A DNA stretch of 64,000 nt, from assembly GCF_900095795.1 (NCBI RefSeq), contig NZ_LT608328.1, forward strand, positions 2,287,001 through 2,351,000, read 5' to 3'. Within the stretch, counting starts at the first letter, position 1, and each line of letters starts with the position of its first letter. The DNA is from Petrimonas mucosa (GTDB lineage: Bacteria; Bacteroidota; Bacteroidia; Bacteroidales; Dysgonomonadaceae). The position numbers were made by a program, and so were the translations under genes. Below the pieces are notes generated by a model that had not been told where the DNA came from, did no database searches, and was given only the letters and a program-made list of their open reading frames with translations. Positions 1 through 8,623 of this stretch are shown here, piece by piece.

Positions 1-612
1 ACATATAAAGTCAATAGATGCTACAAGTCGATCGTTAGTCTGGAACACCGTTGGTTCAGAAGAGAAGACATCTCTATTAACGAGCTTAAAGGGTATATTG
101 AACTTGATGCCCATTTCATCCTCCTGCCATTGCTTCGTCAAGCCACCAGGTGTAACAATTAGAACACGCTCCACGATTTTACGCATAAGCAGCTCTTTAA
201 GCAGAAGTCCTGTCATGATTGTTTTACCAGCACCTGTGTCATCCGCGAGAAGAAAGCGAATTTTGGGCTGTGGTAGAAGATATTTATAAACAGCTTCCAC
301 CTGGTGAGGTAGAGGATCGACAACACTACAGTTGATTGCAAACAATGGGTCAAACTGGTACGCAGAGTTGATTCGCTCTGCTTCAGCGAATAAAACAAAT
401 TTCTCAGGGTCACCTTTGAAATTGAATTCTCCATCGGAAGTGAGAACTTCCAATGTTGACATTTGCTGCTCATCAAGAATCTTTGAACCTCGTTTGTTAG
501 TATTCACGCCCGTATAGCTCAAAGAGTATTTTGAGCCAAGCTTGCGGATCTTGTCAATTACTACAGCCTCTGTTGGGCTGAGATTCTTGATAATGTTACC
601 AGTTTCTATCAT
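1..612 (-). CDS. SNF2-type DEAD/H helicase, N-terminal part (runs off window)
   Basis: The frame is open from an ATG at 612 down to base 1, giving 204 residues of a longer protein. Near residue 125 it has a Walker A motif in the context LLADDTGAGKT, preceded by DPLPHQVEAV (Q-motif-like). RVLIVTPGGLTKQW (motif Ia-like) follows. This layout is typical of SNF2/HepA-like translocases found in defence islands, for example the DISARM DrmD and DUF3883-type helicases. The third residue after the DD is T-G where DrmD-like proteins usually have P-G. XRE and WYL regulators lie upstream on the same strand, but an IS982 element now separates them from this gene. The helicase class is secure; the system assignment is not. 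Confidence 0.8.
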   Translation of the reverse strand, partial: MIETGNIIKNLSPTEAVVIDKIRKLGSKYSLSYTGVNTNKRGSKILDEQQMSTLEVLTSDGEFNFKGDPEKFVLFAEAERINSAYQFDPLFAINCSVVDPLPHQVEAVYKYLLPQPKIRFLLADDTGAGKTIMTGLLLKELLMRKIVERVLIVTPGGLTKQWQEDEMGIKFNIPFKLVNRDVFSSEPTVFQTNDRLVASIDFIC

Positions 613-625
613 ATTTTACCTAATA

Positions 626-1659
626 ACGTGAGTTCGGGATAACATATTATCCCCAAATGGTTAATTGACTTGACTTTTCCACTTCAAATTTGATTGAAGG
701 CTTTTTGGGAAAGAAACAATATGCCACCAATGCAGCAATTATGTTCATGATGAAATTATGTGTGGAACGATGCCTTGAATGTTCTATCTGGCAGATATTC
801 TTCAGTTCATCATTGATGGACTCAATTACAGATCTTTTGCGTAAGAGAATCTTGTCGCGGAATGACATCAGGGAATTTTTCATATTTGAGCGTATACCGG
901 TCACTAAATGAACTCCCTGGTCAAACAGCATCTCGAAGAGCTTTGTGCTGATGTAACCCTTGTCTGCATATAGTTTACCGAAAAGATCTTTGGTAAGAAC
1001 ATTGATTACGTCAGGGTTTCTATCGTCGACATTGCCTTTTGTGAGAGAGAAATTCAGCAATTCACCCTTTTCATTACAGACCAGATGAAGCTTGAATCCA
1101 AAAAACCAGCCCATCGTACTTTTCCCTCTTTGTGCCAGATCCCTGAATACTTTATTCGAGTGGATACGCTTGTTATGACATACTTTGATTGGAGTGCTAT
1201 CCACATATGTAATGCCTGTGCATTCACCAAATCCAAAGAGTTTGAGCAACAGCATGAAAGGTACAATCACCCTGGGTTGCAACTCGACAAAACGGTTGTA
1301 GGAAACGGCATTTGGAAAATAGCTCTTCATGTGCTTGCAAATATAAAACAGGTAATAATTCTTGAAATTATGAAAGGTTCCACAGTGGAAGCAGACCATC
1401 ACGGCAATAATCTCGCTCTGGGACATTTGCGTTTTCCTGTTTCTCCTTTTCGTTATGTCACCTGCTTGAAGTTGGTGATTCCGGATTTCATTCTCATATT
1501 CTGCACAAAAATCGTCGGCAATACAAAATATTTCAATAACTTTGTCTGTTGTGATCATAGGGTTGATGTTTGTTATTTGTTTGATTATCAGCTATAAATA
1601 TACAAATAATCTCCCCATATCACAACTTTTTTTATGATTTTCTTATCCCGAACTCACGT
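626..1659 (-). mobile_element. IS982-family insertion sequence
   Basis: The ends are perfect inverted repeats beginning ACGTGAGTTCGGGATAA (left 626-642, right 1643-1659). They are flanked by a 5-bp direct repeat TAATA (621-625 and 1660-1664). The element is 1034 bp and holds one transposase gene on the minus strand. It lies 13 bp upstream of the helicase start codon, between that gene and the WYL regulator. Confidence 0.88.
647..1558 (-). CDS. IS982-family transposase
   Basis: A 303-residue DDE transposase that fills its element. Visible motifs are ITYVDSTPIKVC (first Asp), KLYADKGYIS (second Asp with the usual GY) and RKRSVIESINDELKN (Glu region). These match the IS982/DDE_Tnp_1-like layout. 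Length and position between inverted repeats 626-642 and 1643-1659 indicate an intact gene. It catalyses cut-and-paste movement of the element. Nothing links it to its neighbours except its insertion upstream of the helicase. Confidence 0.9.
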   Translation of the reverse strand: MITTDKVIEIFCIADDFCAEYENEIRNHQLQAGDITKRRNRKTQMSQSEIIAVMVCFHCGTFHNFKNYYLFYICKHMKSYFPNAVSYNRFVELQPRVIVPFMLLLKLFGFGECTGITYVDSTPIKVCHNKRIHSNKVFRDLAQRGKSTMGWFFGFKLHLVCNEKGELLNFSLTKGNVDDRNPDVINVLTKDLFGKLYADKGYISTKLFEMLFDQGVHLVTGIRSNMKNSLMSFRDKILLRKRSVIESINDELKNICQIEHSRHRSTHNFIMNIIAALVAYCFFPKKPSIKFEVEKSSQLTIWG

Positions 1660-1684
1660 TAATATTGCAGTTTTTGCTGCAAAT

Positions 1685-2719
1685 TTATAATGTATCTGTG
1701 CAGTCATTCTGCACAGTCGAGTATTTTTTCAAATTATTCGCTATTTTTTCTTTGAATTCCTCCCTTAATGATGCCGGAGCAAGAACTTCCACATGAGGGA
1801 AGTATGAGAATATAACAGATTCAAGTTCTTTATTCGGACGAACTTCTATTTGAAGAATGCAGTCCTTCTCACTGAGAATTTTCTGACTATGGTGTATAGG
1901 CTTTGATACAGCATAAGGGAATCGTTCTGGATCAAATTTGAGCACCACAGTTTCCATTCCAACGCAATCTTCTGGGATGCTTACGCCAACGACATCATCG
2001 AAATGATTTGTAAAATCGATAGTGGTGTTAGGAATAAACGCCACGTTTGAAATTGAAAACTTGACTATTCTATCAAGTGGTCTGTTGGCGATTCTATCTC
2101 CATTAGGTGTCTGTTCTAATCCGAACAGGAACCAACGGTTGTTGTACTGTTTTACGTGATAGGGATGAATGACTACGTTGGTCTCAATCCCATTGTACGT
2201 TCTATACAAAAGATTCAAAGGTTGATGGTTGATGGCACTATCTATGAGTTCTGATAAAAACTCCAGGCCACGTAATTGGTCATTTTGCTCGAAAGATACA
2301 ATATGTTCACGATTGGTTTTGATGCCAAAACGAAATTCGAGGTTCGAAATAACTTCTTCTAACCATCTGTTTGCTCCACCACGGTAACGCCCAAGCATTT
2401 TAATGGTAGAAGTAAGTTTGGTAACCTCCTCAACTGTCAATTCGTTGTTGAAAATTGTAAAATCTGGGTCAGAGTAACGATAATAGCATCTTTTGCCATC
2501 GAAAGGTACGGCTTCAATTGGCGCATCGTAGGACACACGATCACGCATGTATTTGATGTCATCACGTATCTGACGCACACTTACTTCAGAACCGTACATA
2601 TCATAGAGGGCTTCGTTAACAGCGTCAACGAGGTCTTCAATCGTGTACTTACGATGACGATTGCTAAAACAACGGTCAAGTATCTGATACCGTAACAGGG
2701 CGTTTTTGTTTGTAGGCAT
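1685..2719 (-). CDS. WYL-domain transcriptional regulator
   Basis: 344 residues. The N-terminal ~75 residues form a winged-helix region (RYQILDRCFSNRHRKYTIEDL, then VSVRQIRDDIKYM). A WYL domain lies at roughly 150-215 (LNLLYRTYNG, HPYHVKQYNNRWFLFGLE), with the signature written as RWFLFG. A C-terminal extension of the WCX type follows. Proteins of this build (BrxR, CapW) repress defence operons and probably sense a nucleic-acid or nucleotide ligand. The gene follows the XRE gene by 24 bp, so they are likely co-transcribed, and it precedes the helicase, from which the IS982 element now separates it. Confidence 0.88.
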   Translation of the reverse strand: MPTNKNALLRYQILDRCFSNRHRKYTIEDLVDAVNEALYDMYGSEVSVRQIRDDIKYMRDRVSYDAPIEAVPFDGKRCYYRYSDPDFTIFNNELTVEEVTKLTSTIKMLGRYRGGANRWLEEVISNLEFRFGIKTNREHIVSFEQNDQLRGLEFLSELIDSAINHQPLNLLYRTYNGIETNVVIHPYHVKQYNNRWFLFGLEQTPNGDRIANRPLDRIVKFSISNVAFIPNTTIDFTNHFDDVVGVSIPEDCVGMETVVLKFDPERFPYAVSKPIHHSQKILSEKDCILQIEVRPNKELESVIFSYFPHVEVLAPASLREEFKEKIANNLKKYSTVQNDCTDTL

Positions 2720-2743
2720 ATTCTACTTTAATTGCTCAGTTAA

Positions 2744-2977
2744 TTACTCTTTTTTCTTGTCAATGACAATGGAGTCGTCCTTTCGAACAAGATCTCCTAT
2801 GTCGCATTTTAATACTTTGGCAATCTCAATGAGATTTTCCAGGGTGGGCTGAGAAGTATTAGTGACCCACTTCGACACTGTGGCCGGATCTTTGCCGAGC
2901 AATTTCCCAAGTTCTTTATTGGTAATCATACGCTCAGCCATCATCACTTTGATTCGGTTCAGAGGTTTGTTGTCCAT
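2744..2977 (-). CDS. XRE-family helix-turn-helix regulator
   Basis: A 77-residue single-domain protein. The HTH spans about residues 8-65: NRIKVMMAERMITNKELGKL, then DPATVSKWVTNTSQPTLENL, then IAKVLKCDIGDLV. This is the Cro/C1 fold with the recognition helix around ATVSKWVTN. Being first in a minus-strand cluster and divergent from the DUF2130 operon, it could control both directions from the 2978-3270 intergenic region. That is inference. Confidence 0.88.
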   Translation of the reverse strand: MDNKPLNRIKVMMAERMITNKELGKLLGKDPATVSKWVTNTSQPTLENLIEIAKVLKCDIGDLVRKDDSIVIDKKKE

Positions 2978-3005
2978 AACGTAAACATTATATATTTTAA
3001 TGTGG

Positions 3006-3013
3006 CAAAGATA
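3006..3013 (-). promoter_or_regulatory. Possible -7 box for the XRE/WYL operon
   Basis: On the minus strand this reads TATCTTTG, matching the Bacteroidota -7 consensus TAnnTTTG. It lies 29 bp upstream of the XRE start codon. No TTTG was found at the expected spacing for a -33 box. Confidence 0.35.
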
Positions 3014-3220
3014 ATATTTTTATTTCAATTTCTGCCGATTTTTGGTAGTTTTTCTTGTTTTTCAGCTAAAAAAATGACGAACTTGCTAATTTTTGGACGA
3101 AAATTATTATATTTGCCAACTGAAATAGGTGCCATTTATGGTATTTGTTCTACCGATGGATTTTTTTTCTTGTTAGTGAGATTTGATTCATCTATGCAGA
3201 TAGACTGCACTCTTGAACTT

Positions 3221-3228
3221 TACCTTTG
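3221..3228 (+). promoter_or_regulatory. Possible -7 box for the DUF2130 operon
   Basis: TACCTTTG fits the TAnnTTTG -7 consensus, 42 bp upstream of the DUF2130 start codon. No convincing -33 TTTG sits about 20 bp upstream. The rest of 2978-3270 shows no gene I can support and presumably holds the divergent promoters. Confidence 0.35.
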
Positions 3229-3270
3229 CATCCGTTATCGTGAGTTCGTAACACTTAAATTCATTTAAAC

Positions 3271-4680
3271 ATGAAAGAATTGAAATGCCCACATTGCGGA
3301 CAAATGTTCCAAGTAGATGAAGCTGACTATGCAAGCATTGTCAGTCAGGTTAAGAATGCGGAGTTTGAAGCGGAAATCGCTCGTCGTCTAAGCGATTTGA
3401 ATGAACGCCATAAGGCAGAGCAAGAACTGGCAACAGCCAAAACAGAACAATCTTATCAGACACAGCTTAACAAGAAACAGCTTGAATTGGGTGTGAAAGA
3501 AGCCGAGATAGAAAGACTCAAAGCTGAAACTGAGTCTCAATTAGAGAAAGTTAAGGGAGAAAAAGATGCAGAGATAGCACGGTTGAAAACCCAGTTGGAA
3601 AATATTGAAAGTCAGAAAAAAGGAGAACTTGATCTTGCACTGTCTGAGAAGGACAAGACTATTGCCCAATTAAATGCTGCTATCGAGCAGAATGAAACAA
3701 GACTTCAACTTGCTGTGATGGAGGAACGAACAAAAGCACAGCAGACAGTCCAGGCGAAAGAAACAGAGATAACTCAACTGCGCTCAGCTGCAGAATTAGA
3801 TAAAAGAGAAGCGCAAATACATGAGGCTGCTTTGGTAAAACGTCATGAAGAAGAATTGAGATTAAAGCAGGAACAGGTTGACTACTATAAGGATTTAAAA
3901 ACTCGTATGTCTACCAAAATGGTGGGAGAAACATTGGAACAGCACTGTAGCATTGAGTTTGAACAGTATATTCGTCCGATGATGCCCAACGCCTATTTTG
4001 ATAAGGATAATGATGCCACCGACGGCACAAAAGGAGACTTCATCTTCCGTGACTCTGAAGACGGTACAGAGTACATTTCCATCATGTTTGAGATGAAAAA
4101 TGAAATGGACACAACGGCAACAAAACATAAAAACGATGATTTCTTGAAAAAACTTGATGAAGATAGACGCAAGAAAGGTTGTGAGTTTGCGGTTCTTGTA
4201 AGTCTGTTGGAGGCAGAAAATGATTTGTACAACAATGGTATAGTTAACAAGTCACATATATATCCGAAAATGTATGTCATCCGTCCACAGTTCTTTGTTC
4301 CATTTATCAACCTACTTGTTCAGGCTTCAAAGAAAAGCCTTGAATATAAGAAACAACTTATTCTTGCACAGAGTAAGGAAGTGGATGTAACAAACTTCGA
4401 AAACAAAATGGAGGAGTTTAAGTCAAAATTCGGTCGCCACTATGAGTTAGCTTCAAAAAAGTTCGAAGATGCCGTGAAGCAAATAGATGACACTATCGCT
4501 AAACTTCTGAAAGTTAAAGAGAATTTGCTTGGCTCGGAAAATAATCTTCGTTTGGCACAGCAGGACACAGAGGATTTGACCATTCGCAAACTGACATACA
4601 AGAATCCAACTATGAAGGCTAAATTTGAAGAGGCCCGAAAAGAGCACAATTCAACAGATGTTGAAGATAGTAATGAATAA
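3271..4680 (+). CDS. DUF2130 protein: zinc-ribbon, coiled coil, nuclease-like domain
   Basis: 469 residues. It opens with a CPHCG zinc-knuckle (residues 6-10). A long charged coiled coil (about 30-215) follows. The next domain resembles a PD-(D/E)XK fold: E220/E223 in a helix, D256 in TKGDFIF and E274-x-K276 in FEMKNE. The C-terminal third (about 330-450) is helical again. These features match DUF2130, whose function is not established. The nuclease reading rests on the D...ExK spacing only. It is first in a plus-strand run with the zinc-ribbon and radical SAM genes (17-bp gap to the next gene). Confidence 0.85.
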   Translation: MKELKCPHCGQMFQVDEADYASIVSQVKNAEFEAEIARRLSDLNERHKAEQELATAKTEQSYQTQLNKKQLELGVKEAEIERLKAETESQLEKVKGEKDAEIARLKTQLENIESQKKGELDLALSEKDKTIAQLNAAIEQNETRLQLAVMEERTKAQQTVQAKETEITQLRSAAELDKREAQIHEAALVKRHEEELRLKQEQVDYYKDLKTRMSTKMVGETLEQHCSIEFEQYIRPMMPNAYFDKDNDATDGTKGDFIFRDSEDGTEYISIMFEMKNEMDTTATKHKNDDFLKKLDEDRRKKGCEFAVLVSLLEAENDLYNNGIVNKSHIYPKMYVIRPQFFVPFINLLVQASKKSLEYKKQLILAQSKEVDVTNFENKMEEFKSKFGRHYELASKKFEDAVKQIDDTIAKLLKVKENLLGSENNLRLAQQDTEDLTIRKLTYKNPTMKAKFEEARKEHNSTDVEDSNE

Positions 4681-4697
4681 TTCAAATTCAAGAGATT

Positions 4698-5210
4698 ATG
4701 GAAAATAAATCATTATCCAAAGAAGAGCTGATTGCACAGCTGAAAGCCCTTTCTGAAGCTGAAGCTCCAGAAAGTATTCACATGGGAGCAATGTGTTATT
4801 CTCCTGCACCCCCTCCATTGCGTAAGGTTAAATGCGAATCATGCGGTCAACTGATTGAAGAATTCGATTGGATGAGTAGTCGTAACGGCATTAAGAAACA
4901 GGTTGAAAAGATAAAAGCACTTGGATATGATGCCAAAGTGGAACATATTTGTGCTGACTGTATAAACAAGTTAGGCATAACTGATGATGATGGTGATGCA
5001 TTCACAGAGGGGTTGTACTATGTTTTCTATTTCAAAACAAAGGAACAACAAGAATATAATATTGTGCAATGTAGTGATGAAGATGCATATAAGGCAGTCC
5101 TGGCTTTCTTGAAGAATGAGCTATCCTATACTGATTATTATGACGCAACGCATCTGATTAAGGATGAGTTAGATGTAATTAAAAAAATGACAGGAATATC
5201 CATAGAATAA
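4698..5210 (+). CDS. Small zinc-ribbon protein coupled to a radical SAM gene
   Basis: 170 residues, no named family recognised. It has two CxxC pairs, C46/C49 (KCESCGQ) and C85/C88 (ICADC), likely a split zinc ribbon. The N-terminal segment is proline-rich (CYSPAPPPLRK) and the C-terminal half is acidic and aromatic. Its stop codon overlaps the radical SAM start by one base (TAATG), so the two are almost certainly translated together. It could be a substrate, chaperone or recognition partner of the radical SAM enzyme, or an unrelated zinc-binding accessory protein. Confidence 0.75.
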   Translation: MENKSLSKEELIAQLKALSEAEAPESIHMGAMCYSPAPPPLRKVKCESCGQLIEEFDWMSSRNGIKKQVEKIKALGYDAKVEHICADCINKLGITDDDGDAFTEGLYYVFYFKTKEQQEYNIVQCSDEDAYKAVLAFLKNELSYTDYYDATHLIKDELDVIKKMTGISIE

Positions 5211-6022
5211 TGAAGATAGCACATCTACCCAAATCCGTAGCATTGGAACTGACTTATCGATGTAATCATAAGTGTAAGTTTTGTTCTTGCCCGTGGGATG
5301 CGCCTAATTCGGCATATCCCAAAGGTGAAGAATTGACCGTATGTGATTGGAAAAAGGTAGTGGAAGTCCTTTACGACAAAGGAGTTGAGTCATTTTCAAT
5401 ATCTGGTGGAGAAGTACTATTGAAGGATGGTTTTGAATCCATCCTTCGCTTTATCCGGCAGGAAGGCGGAAAGAGAGGTCTTGATTTGCCTATAGTCCTT
5501 ATTTCCAATGCTCGTAAGATGAATGAGGACTACATTCGTCTTTTCAAAGAATTGAATGTTCACCTTAGCATGAGTTTACCTGGATATGACACTTTCCAAG
5601 AGCATACTGGCGTTGATAATGCTGATGGTGTCCTACATTGGTTTCAAGTCGCAAAGAGACTAGGGTTGAAAACAACGTTGAATGTGACTGTAACCAAAAA
5701 GAATTATGGGGAACTATTTCAAACAATGTCCTTAGGATTGATAAATGGAGCCGATGATGTCTTGCTAAACCGATTCCTTCCTGGAGGAAGAGGACTTGCA
5801 CATATGGATGAACTTATGTTGACGCCATCGCAAGTCAATGGAATGCTCGATGTCGCAGAAGAAGTGTTGTCTTACGCAAATAAGCAAGGTAATGTGGGAA
5901 CGGAAGTACCACTTTGTGCCATTAAAGATGTTGAAAAGTATAAGCATATCCATATAGGTTATCAATGCGCAGCAGCAAAAGGATTCTTTGTTATAGACCC
6001 AGCTGGTAATATTCGTACTTAA
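5210..6022 (+). pseudogene. Radical SAM/SPASM protein, 5' fragment cut by IS1380-family element
   Basis: The N-terminal ~269 residues are authentic radical SAM. The [4Fe-4S] motif is C18-x3-C22-x2-C25 (YRCNHKCKFC), followed by a SISGGE SAM-binding segment. An IS inserts after base 6017, in a codon of GNIRT at the start of the SPASM region (YQCAAAKGFFVIDPAGN). The stop at 6022 belongs to the IS. Removing the IS and one TCGTA repeat rejoins the frame as GNIRTCNHSPHIVG. The intact enzyme would have carried auxiliary Fe-S clusters, as in peptide-modifying or other SPASM enzymes. Confidence 0.88.
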
Positions 6023-7685
6023 AAATCTCATTTAAAATTCCCAACTCAAGTTAATAGTTTTCAAAGCGGAATTTCTCTTTTTTTTCGAGAGATACCGTTT
6101 TATTTTCTTTTCATCTTCACTGTTTCTTGCACGTTTAACGTGTTGATTTACTTTTTATGGTGGCGTTTTTATATATATTAACATTACCACTCTTCCAAGG
6201 CATGGCAATTCCTTGTCATAAACCCTTTTACGACACGAAAGATGGCGATGGACGATTAAGTGAAAATCCGTCATCCGGTCATCGTTGTCGTTATTCGCTG
6301 CTCAAAATCACGCCACCCCGCTTTTCGGTAATACTCCTTAGGCATTTTTACCGTGACCTGCCTGCCGGATTTCACCACTTTTCCCGGCACTCGGATAAAC
6401 CATTCTCGGAAGGTAGAGTGCTCTTGACGCCAAACCCAAAAGTCGCCCCGGTATCGCATGAGCACCGATAAACTGTAGGCAAATGACGAAAGTTGCCAAA
6501 GAATATCGTTTACCCAAAAATCATGCGTGATGGTTTTTCCCGCACAAAGCGAGTTTTTGGTTTGCTCGATCCAATTCTCACTCTCTGATCGGGATCCATA
6601 AAGGGTATGGAGCTGCAAGGCATCCAATCCTTTCAGGTTCGAGCAATAGCAAAAGTACTCATACTCGGGTACAAATTGTTTTTCGCCAAAATAATCGACT
6701 TCAACCATTTGCTTTATGATGCGCACGGCATAAAACATGCGGGGATTCCTCCAACCGCTACATTGATGTGTAAACTGACAGGTCGCCGTCCGTGGGCCAA
6801 TCGGCTGCCAAGTCTGCCCGGCAAGTAAATCTTTCAGGTTTTTCAGCTTTACTTTCACCAAATATTCATGTTTACCGTCTTCTAACAAATTAAATAATCC
6901 ACCATTGAAAAAACCGCTGTCGGCCCTGAAAAACACCTTCTCCACCTTTTGGGGAAGAGCGGCCAAGGTTTCTTTGACAAACTCACAAACTCCGTTTGAG
7001 GTGTAAGCTGAACCCGGGCGGAGCCATGAATTGACAAGCAGTTTCATCTCCGTGACAAAACATAAGATGGGGTGATAGCTTTTCGAACCCTTCTTATGCG
7101 AGTTATAACCCACCTCAGCCCCTTGTTGGTTGCCGTAAACGGTAAATGTGCTTGAGTCGCAATCAAGTGTCAAGCGGCTTAAACCGCAACGGGAAACTTG
7201 CATGCCTGTAAAACCCAACAACAGCTCGTGAAGCGAACGGGCGCCCCTTTCACCCAAACCTGTCAAATGGCGGCGTATGGTGTCCTCGTCAATGTTCTTG
7301 GGTAACTTCAACAAGCGGGCAACCAAGGCGTCAAAGGTGAAGTTTTCAATCCGCTTCAAACGGTGAACACCGCACAACGATGCCAACAGGATACTTGAGA
7401 GTATTTGGGCTGTGCTGAAACGGCTTGCATTGTGGCGGATGGTTGGAAAAAGATGTTCCAGCTTGCCATAAATACCGCAATGGTTGATAAAATCAGAGGT
7501 TACGCTTAACCCTGAATATGATGTTAATTGTTCTGAACTGAACTTTTTCTTTACTGAACAGGCAGTAAATGAGATTTTTTTACTATTTTTGTCTTGCATG
7601 TGTCGGGTGAATGTTTGTTTTTGTATAACACTTTAAAGATAAATACTTTACCTGACATATGCAACTTTTATTTGAGACTTTTAGG
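6018..7685 (-). mobile_element. IS1380-family insertion sequence
   Basis: 1668 bp. Imperfect terminal repeats: left CTTAAAAATCTCATTTAAAA, right (reverse complement) CCTAAAAGTCTCAAATAAAA, 16 of 20 matching. The target duplication is TCGTA (6013-6017 and 7686-7690), the 4-5 bp expected for this family. One transposase gene is on the minus strand. Bases 6024-6270 carry no gene and form the element's downstream untranslated end. Confidence 0.92.
6271..7599 (-). CDS. IS1380-family DDE transposase
   Basis: 442 residues, full length for the family. The catalytic context LTLDCDSSTFTVYGNQQGAE (first Asp), then VFFRADSGFF (second Asp) and GSRSESENWIEQTKNSL (Glu) mark an IS1380-type DDE enzyme. It lies inside terminal repeats ending at 6018 and 7685. 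The frame is uninterrupted, so the element may be active. Confidence 0.93.
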   Translation of the reverse strand: MQDKNSKKISFTACSVKKKFSSEQLTSYSGLSVTSDFINHCGIYGKLEHLFPTIRHNASRFSTAQILSSILLASLCGVHRLKRIENFTFDALVARLLKLPKNIDEDTIRRHLTGLGERGARSLHELLLGFTGMQVSRCGLSRLTLDCDSSTFTVYGNQQGAEVGYNSHKKGSKSYHPILCFVTEMKLLVNSWLRPGSAYTSNGVCEFVKETLAALPQKVEKVFFRADSGFFNGGLFNLLEDGKHEYLVKVKLKNLKDLLAGQTWQPIGPRTATCQFTHQCSGWRNPRMFYAVRIIKQMVEVDYFGEKQFVPEYEYFCYCSNLKGLDALQLHTLYGSRSESENWIEQTKNSLCAGKTITHDFWVNDILWQLSSFAYSLSVLMRYRGDFWVWRQEHSTFREWFIRVPGKVVKSGRQVTVKMPKEYYRKAGWRDFEQRITTTMTG

Positions 7686-7690
7686 TCGTA

Positions 7691-7901
7691 CTTGTAATCA
7701 TTCGCCACATATTGTGGGGCATATTTTTAGAAAACCTATGATTGAAGATATTGACTATTGGAATACGTTTGCTAATAGCGAATATAGTCCGGCATGTGCT
7801 CTGGATGTGCGATGATTAAGAAATGTGATTGTGGCTGTCGAGAAGTAGCGAATATTCTTCATGGAAGCCCAAAGAGAATAGATTCAAGCATCATTATCTG
7901 A
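7691..7901 (+). pseudogene. Radical SAM/SPASM protein, 3' fragment with a frameshift
   Basis: Directly after the IS1380 target repeat the sequence resumes the SPASM domain as CNHSPHIVGHIF and so on to EYSPACALDVR, then stops at 7815. In another frame from 7794, CSGCAMIKKCDCGCREVAN follows, with the Cys pattern expected of a SPASM C-terminus, and ends at a TGA at 7899-7901. The two frames join if one TG of the TGTG at 7795-7798 is removed. The gene is therefore broken twice, by the IS and by a 2-bp shift. Confidence 0.78.
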
Positions 7902-7909
7902 TTTACAAA

Positions 7910-8623
7910 ATGACAGAAGAAGAAAAAAGTAAGCTCATAGATGCTGTTAATTGTAAGTTTCCTCACAATAACATCATGGAACTCTACTACAATATCGGTA
8001 GAGCCTTGCCTTTTACTGCACAAAGATTTCCTGATGGAAGGGTGTCAGGTTGGTACAGGTCTCAATATGTCCAGGTGGTGAAGGTGATGCCCCATGGAAA
8101 ATATGGAAAGTATGGAAAGGCTTATGGATATTATTATCGCAACGGAGAACGTGCTGATAGTTCAGATATTGAGGACCTTTGTTGGTGTAAAAAGGAAGAT
8201 CAGGAGCCACAGGAAATTCCAAATTCAGGATGTGGTTCTTGGAAACTTCTGGATATACAGGGAGAACCATCCTCTGATAATTCGAAAGTTTTAGGTCTCG
8301 ATGACTCCATTGACTTCGGTAAATACAAAGGTGTAACCCTAAGAGAAGTCATAGAGAAGGATTGGCAATACATTGAATGGGCAGTATTGCAGTCACAAAG
8401 ATTATATGTAGATGTGGAAGCTGTTGTAAAATATCATGAATCTTGTATTGTTAGCTTAAAGCCTACTGATGTAATACAGTTTGGCAAATATAAAGGTCAG
8501 TCATTAGCCTCAGTATATGCTACAGATGCCCAATATTTGCAATGGCTGGAAAGTAACAATGACTCTTTTCGGGTTGATTGGGATTCTTTTCAAGCACAAA
8601 AACTAAACAATAAAGATGAATAG
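7910..8623 (+). CDS. Protein with two ExoX-C-like FGKYKG repeats
   Basis: 237 residues from the ATG at 7910. An ATG at 7829 is also in frame but lies inside the radical SAM tail. The N-terminal half is unassigned and rich in Gly/Tyr. The C-terminal half carries two copies of a ~45-residue module: SIDFGKYKGVTLREV...WQYIEWA, then VIQFGKYKGQSLASV...AQYLQWL. This (F)GKYKG...YLxW pattern is the ExoX-like C-terminal/DUF3820 module found at the end of exonucleases, probably a nucleic-acid-binding accessory unit. No nuclease active site is visible. It overlaps the next gene. Confidence 0.78.
   Translation: MTEEEKSKLIDAVNCKFPHNNIMELYYNIGRALPFTAQRFPDGRVSGWYRSQYVQVVKVMPHGKYGKYGKAYGYYYRNGERADSSDIEDLCWCKKEDQEPQEIPNSGCGSWKLLDIQGEPSSDNSKVLGLDDSIDFGKYKGVTLREVIEKDWQYIEWAVLQSQRLYVDVEAVVKYHESCIVSLKPTDVIQFGKYKGQSLASVYATDAQYLQWLESNNDSFRVDWDSFQAQKLNNKDE

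Noticed and set aside
3002-3268. 88-codon open frame between the XRE and DUF2130 genes
   Set aside because: Phe/Leu-rich low-complexity translation, no family, and it occupies the divergent promoter region including both possible -7 boxes.
7594-7815. Open frame of 73 codons spanning the right end of the IS1380 element
   Set aside because: Its first half is IS sequence; only the part after 7690 is native and belongs to the broken radical SAM gene.
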